Shown here in pieces: positions 1-11,612 of a DNA stretch of 64,000 bases. Made by a program: the position numbers and the translations under genes. The DNA is from Byssothecium circinans (lineage: Eukaryota > Ascomycota > Dothideomycetes > Pleosporales > Massarinaceae): the NCBI GenBank assembly GCA_010015675.1, contig ML976992.1, positions 431,542 to 495,541 on the forward strand. The letters run 5' to 3'. Position 1 is the first letter of the stretch; every line of letters starts with the position of its first letter. The notes beneath the pieces are model-generated. The model was given only the letters and a program-made list of their open reading frames with translations. It was not told the DNA's origin and did not search any database.

Positions 1-2
1 GC

Positions 3-398
3 TCGGATATGGACTTCGCCTTCAGCGAAACGTGTCTGCAGCTCGGGCCCGCGTTTATGCATTCCATGCTGTGCGCGCCGCAGACTGCGGAAGCCGCGCT
101 GCTGAATGTGTACCATGAATTTGTGGTCAGTGATTGGGATCTAGCGCAGGTGAGGGATATGGAAGTCAAGCCGCCGGTGACGGAGGGCCCGGTGAGGGAG
201 GAGAAGGAGGGGAGTTGTTGGTGTGCGCTGTTGGGGCGGGTGGGTGCGTTGGCGGGGTGTGAGGTTGGGGACGTGCCGGGGTGGGTGGAGGAGAGGTGTG
301 AGGGGGAGGGGCATGAGTTGGCGTTTCTGGGGGTAAGGGGGAGGAGGATGTTGATGGCGGGGAGGGATTTGGTGGATGGTGATGCGGGTGGGTGGTAG
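3..398 (+). CDS. 3' end of an unidentified protein gene (partial at left edge)
   Basis: The frame is open from the first bases of the window to a TAG at 396-398, giving about 131 residues; the gene presumably starts to the left. I do not recognise the protein. The first 45 residues look like ordinary folded sequence (alternating hydrophobics, FSETCLQLGPAF). The remainder is Gly/Glu/Val-rich and comes from a GGTGGG-rich DNA stretch, so it may be a low-complexity tail or already 3' untranslated sequence read through by chance. The antisense Pro/His-rich frames over the same bases are shadows. The first ATG lies at 9-11, but I see no reason to call it the start. Confidence 0.35.
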   Translation, partial: SDMDFAFSETCLQLGPAFMHSMLCAPQTAEAALLNVYHEFVVSDWDLAQVRDMEVKPPVTEGPVREEKEGSCWCALLGRVGALAGCEVGDVPGWVEERCEGEGHELAFLGVRGRRMLMAGRDLVDGDAGGW

Positions 399-2667
399 GT
401 GGTCGTGGTCGTGAATGGGGTATTGTGGGTGGGTTCCTTGCATTTTCACCTGGGGTTACGGAAGCAATGTGGATGTGTATTGATATGTGTGAGAGGGACG
501 GGAATGGGATGAATGGCATGGCGAGTGACGAGTGACGAGAAGGATTTAAGTGATTCGACGACATAGGCATGTACAGCTAAGCTAGCTCCGTATCTAGACT
601 AGACTCTGGGAATACTCTTTACAGTCCAGGGGTAGGGAAGGGCCGCTGGAACTGGGGGTTTGCCCTTGGTTTGATCATAGATTAGAGGGAATGACATCCA
701 GACTAGAGAAGCGAGCGTGTCAACTCATATGAACGAAAGGTAGTTTCGTCAAATGGAACCCGGAAACAACGCGTGCTCGTGCATTTGTAGGCGTGACATG
801 ACAACCATTTGAAAAGCCGCAGTGACTCTGTGGAATAGCGACGGATTCTACTTTCCCATTTGCAGAAAGATATGTATCTGTCGTGAAAGAGTAAGCATGC
901 TCATGCTCAACAGTTGTACTGTACGTAGTAGAACTCCGTCACGGCCAGAAGATACGCTGTTGATAGGTGTTCTTACTAAACAGATGACGTTTTCCTTGAG
1001 GAGGCATTGTGCTTGCCTTACCTTACCGCTTGCGATCTATACACACATGCAGCAAGGCAATGGCCACTTCCCACTTCCCACTTCCCACTTCCCACTTCCC
1101 ACTTCCCACTTCTCAACCAGGTTGTTTCCAAACGGGCAAGAACAGACTTGCGGCCATAACCTGCGCCTGACCGGCCATCGACAGTACTGGTTATTACACA
1201 GCTATACTTTCCGTGCTTTGTATCCTCGCTTAGAGGGGGGTTAGGGACCGACAGACTCTCCCTGTGAGAGAAGCTACTACAGGAACTGCCCTCGCTTTTT
1301 TGTGCTCGGCACGTCTATCCCGCCCTATGGGAGGCTTCCCATGGTATGTAGATGGAGGTTACGCCAACTTTACAAAGTACAGGATGTAAGACCAACCAAC
1401 CAACTAACGGCTGACTTTGCCGAGTCAGTGCCTCCACTACTGCGGTGCTGTATAATGCAAAAACGATTTTCACTAGACTATCCGAGCATGAGATGAAAAT
1501 ATACTCATCCCCACACCGGTGTACCTTCCCAACCAACCTTAACTCTTCCCCACATTTCCATCTACCATGCTAACCCCTCATCGCATCTGCACATCACACA
1601 CCATCCCCCAAAACCAAAAACATACTTCGCCTAGAACAAACCCCTCATTCCAAGACCCATTATTCAACACGAGAGTATCTTCGCCACGTGCAGTGCACAT
1701 CTCACCCAATCTCACCCGAGCACAATCACACACCCTCACTAGCGCGACGCCATCTCGCGCAAGCACATATTTCCCGACTTCCCCGCAAACTCAATCGCTT
1801 TCATCGCTTCCTTCCAAACTCAATACTCGTACGATAACTTGACTCTGGGTCTGTCAAAAGTCCGTAGCGGCCTCTTTTATCCCTCTTATCCTCCTATCAC
1901 TTCGTGTCCCTTTTGGCACTAACCCAGCCTCCCCAATAAAAAAATCGTGAAATCACCGTTCTAATTTTTCTCTTCTCCACTCTCCAATAATTTAATTTAC
2001 GATAGATACCCACTCTGTAGGCGGAAAATGGCACTTCTTACACGGTTGCCCAATGGTTCCCAAACGGGCTAGCGATGCGTTCGCCGTCAACCTCGGCAGC
2101 GTCCGACGCGCTGACAGGTACAGTACGTACTGTAGCAAGGGTGGCCCCTGTCCTGCGACGTCAACTGAAGCGGGGAACGACGAAAGGGTAGACCCTGCTG
2201 TATGGGTGTGATGAGAGGGGCGTTGAAAGTCAAAGAGAAAGAGGAGGCTGAAGGTGACGACGGGCGGATAGAATAATGTGAAACGGTGACGGTGACAGTG
2301 ACGGGTGCGGAGAAGGAACTCGAGAAGGGAGGTTAGGAGTACAATCTTGCATCTCGGAGAGCAAAACAAATGTCGAAAATGTGATTCTAACGTTGATGTG
2401 AAGCGAATCGATAAACGCATTGCTAAAAAGAGGTGCATGATAGAGTGTTTGTTTTGTTGTTCATGCGTGATGGCTGTGGGGTGGTTGTCGCTGTGTGAAC
2501 GCATGAAGCAGCCTGAAAATGAAGTCGCTGATCAATCGGCACAAGAACAACGCTTTTGCATGCAGGTACCCGAAAAGGTGATCAAAGTACTAGAACGTAC
2601 GCGTGGCGCGACTAGGATAGTGCAGTGTGACGCTGAATTCAGATATATAATTCGACTCGTTAAGTAA
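399..2667. other. Gene-poor stretch, 2.3 kb
   Basis: No ORF here has family resemblance or a credible exon structure. It holds a short tandem repeat at 1064-1112 and a pyrimidine-rich stretch at about 1500-1980 that resembles promoter or UTR sequence. No tRNA-like cloverleaf was seen. Confidence 0.5.
1064..1112 (+). repeat. 7-bp tandem repeat, seven copies
   Basis: The unit CCACTTC is repeated seven times without interruption (49 bp). It lies in noncoding sequence. A 7-bp unit with no spacers is a minisatellite, not a CRISPR. Confidence 0.95.
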
Positions 2668-3992
2668 TCACAACCCTGCGCCGATGTCCCGTTTGAGAAC
2701 GTCAAGGATCTTCTTGCTATCAAGCTCTTCCCCTGCTTTGTTGCCTTCGTCATCGTTTCTCAGTGCGCGCAGGGTTTCTGGATTGAGATGCTTGACAACG
2801 TCTTCGAACTCTTTTTGATCTTCGCTCTCTTGCTTAATGTACTCGTCTTCTAGCATGAAGTCTTCTGGAGGCGGGGTGGCTGATGAGGTGAATACATAGA
2901 TGGTGGGGAACTCAAGGACTGTGCGGCCGCGTAGGCAGTCGGCGAGGGGTAAAAAGGGATCGAGTGGGATGAGTACGCGGCGACTGGAGCTCGTCCTAGG
3001 TCTTAGAAGGAAAAAATCGTATTTAGAAGGAACGGGCTCAGGGGTTGGGCCATGGAGAGAAGGGCTTGAATCATCATGATCTGCCACTTTGGTACCGTCT
3101 CTCTCTGTGACTGTGCCGCCATTGTTAAAATCGACTCTTGATCGTTCGGTATTCGGTAGTCGTAATTTCTTGCTTTGTTCCTCTTTTCGTGATTCTCCGT
3201 CCTGGACCACGGGAGATAGTGGAGCATCGTGTCCAATTGGTGCTGTGGTAGCCGGGAGCTCCTCCGTCTTGAACTTCCGCTTTTTTGCAGACGGCTCTGG
3301 TCTATATGGTGAAAGCTGTAGTAAGGGCACGACTTCAGAGCTCTGATTCAGTATGCAAGTGCCGTCGTCCCGGATCCATTCCACGGTCCATGTTATATTG
3401 CCCTTTCTGGTTCATTGTTAGCGTACCATGTTGCGGACTTGACCGAACCACAACTTACTTGGTACGGGACGTCTTGTTGTTTTTCTGTCTGCTTAGCCCT
3501 TTAGGTGCGCGAATGATGGTCACGCCAGTGGCTGCAAGGTGTTGATCTGCAACCCTACGGCTACCGGTATGAGGATTTTGTCGGATATCCGATGCAGTGC
3601 CGATCGACGTGCTCTCCACACTCCTTGCGGCCTTTTCCAGTCCACGTTCGATGGTGGTCAGAAAGTTGAAGTCATGATCAATACCTGCAGGTGTCTCCAG
3701 CCGGGACTTCTTGACAAACTTGGCGGGATCTCGTTTCCCATTGCATTGGGCCCACTGCTGGTGACGCTTGTAACATGGCAGTGAGCAAGTCCGTGCAGCA
3801 CAACCCGGACATCGGTACTTGAACTTGGCTGTGTTGCTGATATGTGTTAGCTTGGTCTTTTCCTTTCGCAGATGGAAATAGAAGCAGAGGAAACGGAGAG
3901 GGGAGCTTCCGGATAGACAACGTCATGAGATGTGCGCTAGCAAACACGCACCAGATACTGCACAAATCGCTCAACAGCGTATCATCGGCCAT
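2668..3992 (-). CDS. BCD1: Box C/D snoRNA protein 1 (Bcd1), HIT zinc finger
   Basis: Exons on the minus strand are 3992-3952, 3836-3459 and 3406-2668, about 385 aa. The N-terminus is a complete HIT-type zinc finger: C11, C14, C23, C26, C31, C35, H39 and C45, with the family motif CPGC followed by CSLPCYKRH. The first Cys pair is in the 41-nt first exon and only joins the rest after splicing (donor GTGCGT, phase 2), which fixes the start. The second intron (3407-3458, GTAAGT) rejoins RTK to NITWTVEWI, a typical Bcd1 core segment. The C-terminal half is acidic and lower in complexity. In yeast Bcd1 is an essential nuclear factor for assembly and stability of box C/D snoRNPs. The splice model is inferred from phase; the family call is firm. 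Confidence 0.9.
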
Positions 3993-5938
3993 TATTTCTG
4001 CTTAGACTCGGCGGCCTACTAACTGGTTGTTTCCTGACGGTGGTGGCTGGATTGCGTGGGTGAACGAACGGTACCTTTGTACGGGGTAGAGGTGCAAGGT
4101 TTGGTTTATGGCTTGGCGTGGACAAGCGTGGAAAGGAACAATGGTTCACGAGTTCAACACCACTGGTTGGCCTGCCCTTCTCTACACTGGCACCGGCGAC
4201 GGAATCTCCACCGGGCGGCCCAACTCGATTCTCTGGCTTTGTCAAGTTGTCAGGAACCAAGATCTGAACAATATTGTTTTGGTTCCGCACCCAGCTATCC
4301 CGAGCGACCAACTGGCTGCAGGCTTCGTCTAGAGACGTCACAGCTCGAGCTTTACGAACACCACCCAATGCGCTGCAAAGATCTGCACAAGTAATGAACA
4401 CTGGGAGGCGTGCAGATCAGCTGGAGGCCCCTGTCCATCCAAACCTGGGCACTTTGCTCTCCAGCGTGCCAAATCTTGCACAGGTGCCAGGTGGGCGGGG
4501 AGACGATGCAGACTTGGGGCGCCAGGAACATCCAGGCGTGCATCAGATGGCGACAACAACACTAAGCTCGAGATTCGAGAGTGGTGTTCGACGGGAGATT
4601 TGCCGCCACGACTTTGTTGACATCGGCGAAGGGACTGGCCGGAGACAGCAGATGCGGTCCAGCTAGCGCTTCCCACCGCCAGAGCAAGACTACGCCTGAG
4701 CGTTTCAGCATCATCGCCCCGCTCGTGCTCGGGGAATGTTTGCTGGACCGTCGGTGCTTCTATCGACCCGTCAATAATGGAAATTTGCACGCCGTGGAGA
4801 GTCGGAGAGTCTATCTAGAGAAGACGCGTAGAATTTTGGCCCAGGAGTGTGCAACGATGGCGACCCCACCGTTCCCAAAACAGTGCACACGCCCGGTAGA
4901 GAGGAAATTGCAGCTACGAATGCCATGTGCCGGGTGGGGAGGATCAAACATGTGGTTGAGCATGTCAATTTCAAACTTCAGATTGTCGGGCCCAGGAAAC
5001 ACTTGCAGTGACGCTCAGGGGCGCGCCGCTTACAATGCAACAGGTACTCGCTCGTAGGATTTCAATCTACATGCACGAGTAAACCGATGCAGACTTTCAT
5101 GAATCGACGGAGGTACTCTTGCCCGATGGACGCAAGAGCTTCCTCGAGCCGATACACAGGTAGCTTTATTAAATAGCGCTGATTGGGCCCAAGCCGTCCA
5201 GCGAGTCGTGGTCCCAGAGATACACGGCCAGGGCGAAGATGCATCGATTCCATCATCACACGCAGCGTGATGAACCATGATCGATGCATCCATCACTGCA
5301 AATGCGCCTTCCTCCTGCAGCCGCGGTCAATATTGGTGACGGCCGCCTGGGCTGTCCTGTTTGGACTCTGGAGCGGTTGTGAGCTCACAACCGCCGTTTT
5401 CTGCATTCTGCACGCGGAGCATAAAAGTACCGTCGTCTTGCTGCAGCGGCGCACGCTCCCTGAAGTCCCTGGCCGCCGCCGTCGATGCCCCTGACTGCAC
5501 CGTGCCGCGGCCAGTGAGCCCATTGGCAGTGTGACGCTCATTTCCTGTGCAACCGATCCTTGTGAAGCCTACAAGGGTGCCCTGAATAAATATAGCGCCA
5601 CTTTCGGCTTCGTCTCCCTCTCCCCAAGCTCCAGCGCCCGAGCTTGCTACGGCCCTGCTCGACTCCTCGAGCGCCCACATGCAAAAGAACGCCAGCCCGC
5701 CCGTCGACATTCCCCTTCCCTTGCTGCCTTCTTCACTGCATCCCCGCAGCAAGGTCGTGTCAGAGTCCTAGTCCCCAATTGACCAGGTCTATCAAGTGCC
5801 TGTCTCTTGATCTTTGACTGCTGCCCTTGCGCTTCATTGTCCTTTGCTTTTTAGGGGCTCGTCTGCGTTCCCGCCGGTTGATATCAACATCTATAGTACT
5901 AGCGTCGAGCTCGATAACACCACCAATCCTTACTCACA
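3993..5938. other. Gene-poor stretch with unexplained minus-strand ORFs
   Basis: Several medium minus-strand frames (3982-4401, 4338-4790, 4811-5002, 5062-5289) look somewhat protein-like but do not join through acceptable splice sites, and I recognise no domain. They may be a decayed gene or chance. A long stem-loop lies at 5238-5290. The last few hundred bases are the promoter and leader of the DENN gene. Confidence 0.4.
5238..5290. repeat. Long inverted repeat / stem-loop
   Basis: GATGCATCGAT (5238-5248) pairs perfectly with ATCGATGCATC (5280-5290). Nested inside, TCATCAC (5253-5259) pairs with GTGATGA (5267-5273) around a 7-nt loop. It lies in a gene-poor region about 650 bp upstream of the DENN gene start. 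Function unknown. Confidence 0.8.
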
Positions 5939-8791
5939 ATGGCGCCTTCGCTGAGCTTGCGACCCCGGACGAGCGAGCGTCCTCCGACAAGGGACCAGCG
6001 AGACCAAACCGACCACAGCCTTATCATTCCTAGCCGAACCTCGTCACTTCACTCCAGAATTACCCAGCCGCTTCCCTCCACTCTCAATGTTCGCCAGGGA
6101 GCGAAGAGCCCCAAGACGCTGACCCACGCGTATATGGTCTGTGGTGTTGGCCGCGAGCCGTCGCAATGGGTCAAGGCTCCGGCTCCCAGCCAGGGCAAGA
6201 TTGGTCATATGAAGGGAGCAGTTGGCTCTTTCTGGCTGCCAGAGATTCTGGGTAGCAGCCCGCGGTTGGAGCAAGACAACGAGATTGCGAGGTCGTTGCA
6301 TTCTGCCATGCGGGTGAGTCCCATTTTTCGCACATTTCCGTCGCCGTCTCTAACCATGATATCAGGCTTGCTTCCCCCACGACGTTGAAATATGCACAGG
6401 CAGAAGTCAACCCCACTGTGTACACCACTCCTTCGTGCTCCAACAGGACTCGTCACACACTCTTTATGGAATCGCTCTCCGTGTTTGGTCGCGCGCCGAT
6501 GAGAAGCGTGCCGAAACCATCCGCGACTTGCGCAAGCGAATCGAACCCGACTTCTTCGACAACCCCGATGAGACGTACTGGATTCCTTACTGTTTGAGCT
6601 TTCTGTCCCGGTACCCATTGTACAACCTACTTGGAGACTATCTCCGTGGTATGTGGATCCACTGGAACAAGGCTACAAACCTGTTCCACGCCGAGGAGGT
6701 GTCACGGATTCTGAGCTTCCCCGCTCCCCGCTTGAACGATTTGGTCCGAATCGACATGAAGGACTACGCATTGTGCTACCAGTTTCCCTCGTCACCGACT
6801 GGTTTCCAGAACTTTGCCATGTGGCCACTGTTCACGTGCCTTTCCATCCCGAACATCGTTGGCGTGATCGAAGCCGCCGTGTCACCCACCCGCCGAATCA
6901 TCTTTGTCAGCCATTACCCGGCCATCCTCACTGTTGCGGCTGAGACAGTGCGATTCTGTGTAAGGGTGTACGAATGGAGCGGTCTGTATGTGCCCGTCGT
7001 CCATGCACGTCACGTCAAGGACCTAGTCCAGGAGCCGGGACCGTATATTCTTGGTATCACATCGGAATGCCGTTCGCTCTTCACTGCGCCGACGGATGCC
7101 CTGGTTGTGGACCTCGACCGAAACTTCGTGCTCACCTCGAGCCCCCCATCCGCATTGGCACCAGGACAGAGGACGAAGATGATTTCGCGTCTCACACAGG
7201 CCCTCAACGGTGAGGTGGCACCTACTGGCGTGCCACAGCACCTTCGATCGGCGTACGGAGGTGGCAAGCTCATCCCAGCTGGTCAGATCATTGTGATGCG
7301 CGGCGAGGTGGAAAGCATCCAGGATCCGGAATGGTGGAATCAGGACGCCATCATGACGGTCATGGACCACGTGTGTGAGAAATTGGTAAGTTCTCAGCTT
7401 CTTAATACGTCTCGTATACGAGGTTAACGGTGGTACAGGGACGTAACACAGGCGTAAAGGCCATCTTCGGTGGTTCCGTTAAGAAGCCCCTGATGACCAA
7501 GGTTTCTATGCGCCATCTCAATGAGATCGTGCGCGAGCGTAACCAATACTCTCGCGACGCACAAGAAGCTTGGCAGGACTTCATCAACCTCAAAGGCCGC
7601 ATGGACACTGAGCTCTCCAAGGTGTCGAAGAGGAACAACTTCCTCGTCGAGGAGCTTGAGAGCTGGAAGCAGCAATTCCTCAAGTTCCAGACCTTTGCCG
7701 AGCAACTCACCAAGGAGACGCAGGAACTCAAGGTCAAGATTGAGAACCACAAGCGTGAGAACCGCCGCCTCACTAGCCTCATCGACCAACAGAAGGATGA
7801 CGCCGCTCGTCTTTCCATCCGCCTTTCTGGTACTGAGAAGCAGCGCGACGATGCTCTTGAGGCTCTGGTCCTCCAGCAAGAAATTGCTGAGGAGCTTGAG
7901 CGTGAGCGCAAGAAAAACAAGAAGGAGCTTGCTGCCCTTCAGCAGACCAACCTCGGCCTGTCCCGCCAACGCGACGAGACCCAGCGCGTTGTGCTTCACC
8001 TCCGCGCCCTCATTGACGGCCAGACCCACCACATGGAGCATATTGTCAAGTCTCTAAACAACCCCAGCGACAACTACATGGAGGGCTTCGAAGACCTGCC
8101 TGAAGAAGACGAGGAGGAGGCCGACAAGGCTTCAGTCAAGGCGCACGAGCCTTCAGAGGTCAGCAACATCCACGGCATGGGTGGTATCCGCAACGTCGAC
8201 TCACGAGCCAGCACGATCGATGGCAAGCATCTCGACGGCGAGGACGTCTCACCCGACATGGAACATCGCCTATTCCAAAGCGGCCGTAACTCCAAGCGCT
8301 ACTCCAGCTCCTCGATGATCGACGTCGCGGACCGCCATCTCCGGGACAAGACGGATGCGATCGCCTACATCATCCGCAACATCTCCGAGCAATGCGCCGC
8401 AGCAGTTGAAGGGCTGCAGCTCGCTCAGCAAGCCGATGATGATGATGCTCGCAGCGAGAGGCGCACAAGCATGGGCCGCGGCCCATCTACCCAAGGCAGC
8501 GACTACGGTGATGAGGACATGCTGCGTCCCGGTCGCGGATCCAGCATTCCGCCTACACCCGATCTAACCCACCGATCGAGCACATCCATGTCGATGACGA
8601 GCGCGTCGACGACGCCCGACAGGCACAGTCTGCAGCACCGCCCGCTAGAGGAGATCCCGGACGTGCCGACTCGCATCGTCGAGCACGACGAAGAGTCCCT
8701 GGAGGAGAACGACATACACACCGATATGCCAGTGTCAAAGTATGCTACTCCGCTCTCTAGCCGCACACACAGCCAGCGCGCCGTGCGATGA
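5939..8791 (+). CDS. DENN (AEX-3) domain protein with C-terminal coiled coil
   Basis: Exons are 5939-6313, 6366-7385 and 7439-8791, about 915 aa. Both introns are short (52 and 53 nt, GTGAGT and GTAAGT donors) and fall between codons. Residues about 60-470 carry a tripartite DENN layout: an upstream part after splicing with CFPHDVEI and SFVLQQ, a central part with YWIPYCLSFLSRYPLYNLL, and a SNIxGV/ISHYP-like core (IPNIVGVIEAA, FVSHYPAIL). From about residue 490 a long charged coiled coil runs to about 680, followed by a disordered Ser/Asp-rich tail. DENN modules usually act as Rab guanine nucleotide exchange factors in membrane traffic; the target GTPase here is unknown. The ATG at 5939 is the first in frame before a basic, Pro/Ser-rich leader. 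Confidence 0.87.
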
Positions 8792-10214
8792 GCCTAGTCC
8801 CAGGCCTTCCCATCTGTGACCCTTCGTCTTGCCCATTTCTTTATGTTGAATCGGCGCAGTAGCCTCTTTGCCTTACTATATCTGGCGTTCTTTTGTATAT
8901 TGGGTGTCCAACGGTCTATATATCTTTTATTTTGTGACTTTCCTTGCCTTCCAACCAGCTTTTTACTCCTACATACTCTATTTTGAACCCGGGAGAGGGG
9001 TTCAATCTGTCTCCATCAAAAGGAAGGCCGAAGGCGGAAGGAAGGGATTGCGGAAGCGGGGTTTCTCCATCTGGAACGACTAGCGAGCGTGGTGTGAAGA
9101 TTGCGTGTGTGTGTAATTGGTTTTCTCTGCAATGTTGTTTTGAGTATGTAGCACTTTTGTAGTTGAGTAGGTTGGAAGGAAGGATAATACCATGTTTCTT
9201 TATTCTGTTCAATTGATTGCTGCTGCTGTGTAATTTTTGTAGTTATTATGTTGCATGCTCGCACGTGCCAGTGGTGAAGAAGCTTGGGACCGTGCGATGT
9301 CCAGATGCTCATTGCGTTGCTAGCCTTCGTCCAGCTTTTCCTCTAGTGTCCAGAATGAGCTATGTCGGTGGAACGAATTGAACTCTTTTAAATTTAATAT
9401 GCATGGCTAAAGACGAAAAAACCGTTGCCATTGCCGTTGGAATTTAACACCCACTCTTTCTACCAAAACTTTCAGACAAACAACTCAGCAATGTCCCATT
9501 ACTCCCTCTCTTCCAAAGCAAGACACTTCACCGGATCAACCCAAGGATCATCTGGTCCCGCAGCCACGTGTCCACAGCAAAGCGTTCTCGACATAAAAAA
9601 CCCACATTCACCTTCCCCCTTCTTCCTCTTGGAATTCACGGAGTCCATTGTCCTGCCTAGATGAAGTCTTTCGTCACCTCGCGCTCCTCGACCCGCTGCA
9701 CGCGCCTACAAGCCATTCACCTCTTCCTATCCTATAAATATCCCCCCACCGACTATACGTCTCGCCCTAGATCCTCTCCTTGTCTTCTTTTGAATACGTC
9801 TCCCTCTAAGGCTCCACCTCCAAACGGAACCTGCGCGCTCCTTGTCAACTTATGCCTTGCATACATATAAAGTGTAAAAATTACTGGAATGTACTTGATG
9901 TCTTAGCATTCTTAGTATCGTCTTATTGAATGATTGTACTAAGAATGCATTGTTGGTCAGGACTGGAGGCCTTGCAGGCTGGAAGGAAAGAGATGGAGTA
10001 TGCTAGAGCTAGGAGATTAATAGTTTAGCTGTGGAAGAGTCAAGTGTTCATATCGTCTTGTGATTGAAATGCGCGATCTTCTTGCGGGAAGGACTGTAGC
10101 GGTTGTCGTGAAGGGTTGTTCTGAAGTTCCGCTTTCTATGTATTCAGTGAAATTGGAAACAAGAAGGTATAAAGTCTACCGAGACATCACACCGGCCCCA
10201 AATTTCAAACACCA
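8792..10214. other. Intergenic, 1.4 kb
   Basis: Convergent intergenic space between the DENN gene (+) and the cyclase-like gene (-). AT-rich 3' sequence follows the DENN stop. Short ORFs at 9425-9870 show no family resemblance. No gene called. Confidence 0.5.
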
Positions 10215-11401
10215 TCACTCCCGTTTCCGTCCCCTATCCTCAAACCACTCCCCCGCAAACTCCAAACTCGCCCCCTCGAATTTCTCCCTCCCCACCTCCT
10301 CCCACGCCCCAAACCACCCCATCTTTTCAAAAACCCGGACCTCTACCACGGCCAAAAAACTCTCCGTGCAAAAGTCCGTTCGATGGCCCTCTTTAAAAGG
10401 CGCCCCCAACCCGAACCATCCCTTCTCATTCGGTGCCCTCGCTCTCATCACAACTTTATGCGTCCAATTCCTCGCCTCAATCTCAAAACCCCTCCCCTCA
10501 TAATCCACGCTAAACCGCATGAACGGCGACATGCCTAGAATCGACAAGGTAAAGGGAGGCACGACATCGACGTCCAGAGAAGGCGATCGAAAGCCTAAGA
10601 TAAAAGCATGCATACCCAAAACCCGTCCTCCAGCAAGACAGATCCCCGTCTCCGAGTCTTGATCTCGTGCTTGGAGCCACACATGCGCCGACGGGAAACT
10701 ATTCGCCCAATTCTTTTCCTGATGGACTGTCGCGCGGCCCTTTTCGTCGGCCTTCGGGAGGAAGAGGGAAGGGATGTCGAGACGGAAAGCTGCGGGCGAG
10801 GAGAGCGAGTGAACGTGCCAGTGTAATGGGAGGGGGAAGTGGACGAGCCAGCCTTCTGGGGTGTTGTTGGGAATGCGCTGGTGTGGATTGGAAGAGGAAG
10901 GGGAGTGCTAGGGTGTACGGGAGGTGGTCATGGCTTCGAGACTCCATTCTTCTTTAAATTCTTCCGAGTCACCGCTGGATAGGCTCCAGCCGCGGAGATC
11001 GTAGGTTGTGGTTGATTCAGCGTCCACGGCCATGCTGCCTTTGCAGTCTTTTCCTTCGACACGTAGCTCGAACGCATCTGATGGAGGCAAAAAACATCAG
11101 TATAGCTCCGCTGAAAATATGTAAATGTGAAAGTGGTTAAGATGGCAGGGTGTGTATACTCGGAAAGTCACGTACGATCGGGTCCAGTGACAACGCGTTC
11201 GATACTGTCGACCCAATGCTCACGCTGAAAAATTCGGTCGCCAGAAGCTGGGTAGTAGGTGAAAGAAACCATATAAGGTGGTAAGCTTGTTGCATTGGGG
11301 ACTGCGCATATTACGAGAGCTATGTGAGCGCCGGAAGGGAGGGCAAATTTGGAGTACCACCCTTCGAAAGCAGCGTTGGGATGCGGAGCAAAGTGCTCCA
11401 T
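10215..11401 (-). pseudogene. Tocopherol cyclase-like protein gene interrupted by one in-frame TAG
   Basis: Exons are 11401-11176 and 11077-10215 (donor GTACGT, phase 1, rejoining PDH to AFELRVEG), 362 codons before the terminal stop. The frame reads as one protein of the fungal tocopherol cyclase-like family: EGWYSKFALPSG near the start, then WSLEAMTTSRTP, PLHWHVHSL, HQEKNWANSFPSAHVWLQA, CLAGG and EKGWFGLGAPF. Codon 132 (10910-10908) is TAG, directly after SRTP, where I expect Trp; the following 230 codons are open and clearly coding. The product would lack most of the fold unless the stop is bypassed. Options are a young pseudogene, a sequence error, RIP-type mutation, stop readthrough, or mRNA editing. 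The enzymatic function in fungi is not known to me. Confidence 0.75.
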
Positions 11402-11612
11402 TATGTATTGGAAGCTTTAGTGATCGTATTGTAGTGGCCTGGAAAAATAGACGATGTTTATTTGGCTGTCCAGGAACGTCTCCCTTGCTTCACGACGCGA
11501 CGTGGAGTCATGACGTAGTAGGGGTCTCATGCTTGGCATGTGAAGTTGCTTCCTTCTAGGTGCGGAGCGTATATTGTTCTGTTACATGGTGTTGTAGCGT
11601 TGGGCTCGTGTG

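Noticed and set aside
1064..1112. Regular repeats as a possible CRISPR array
   Set aside because: 7-bp unit, no spacers, eukaryotic context; a simple minisatellite.
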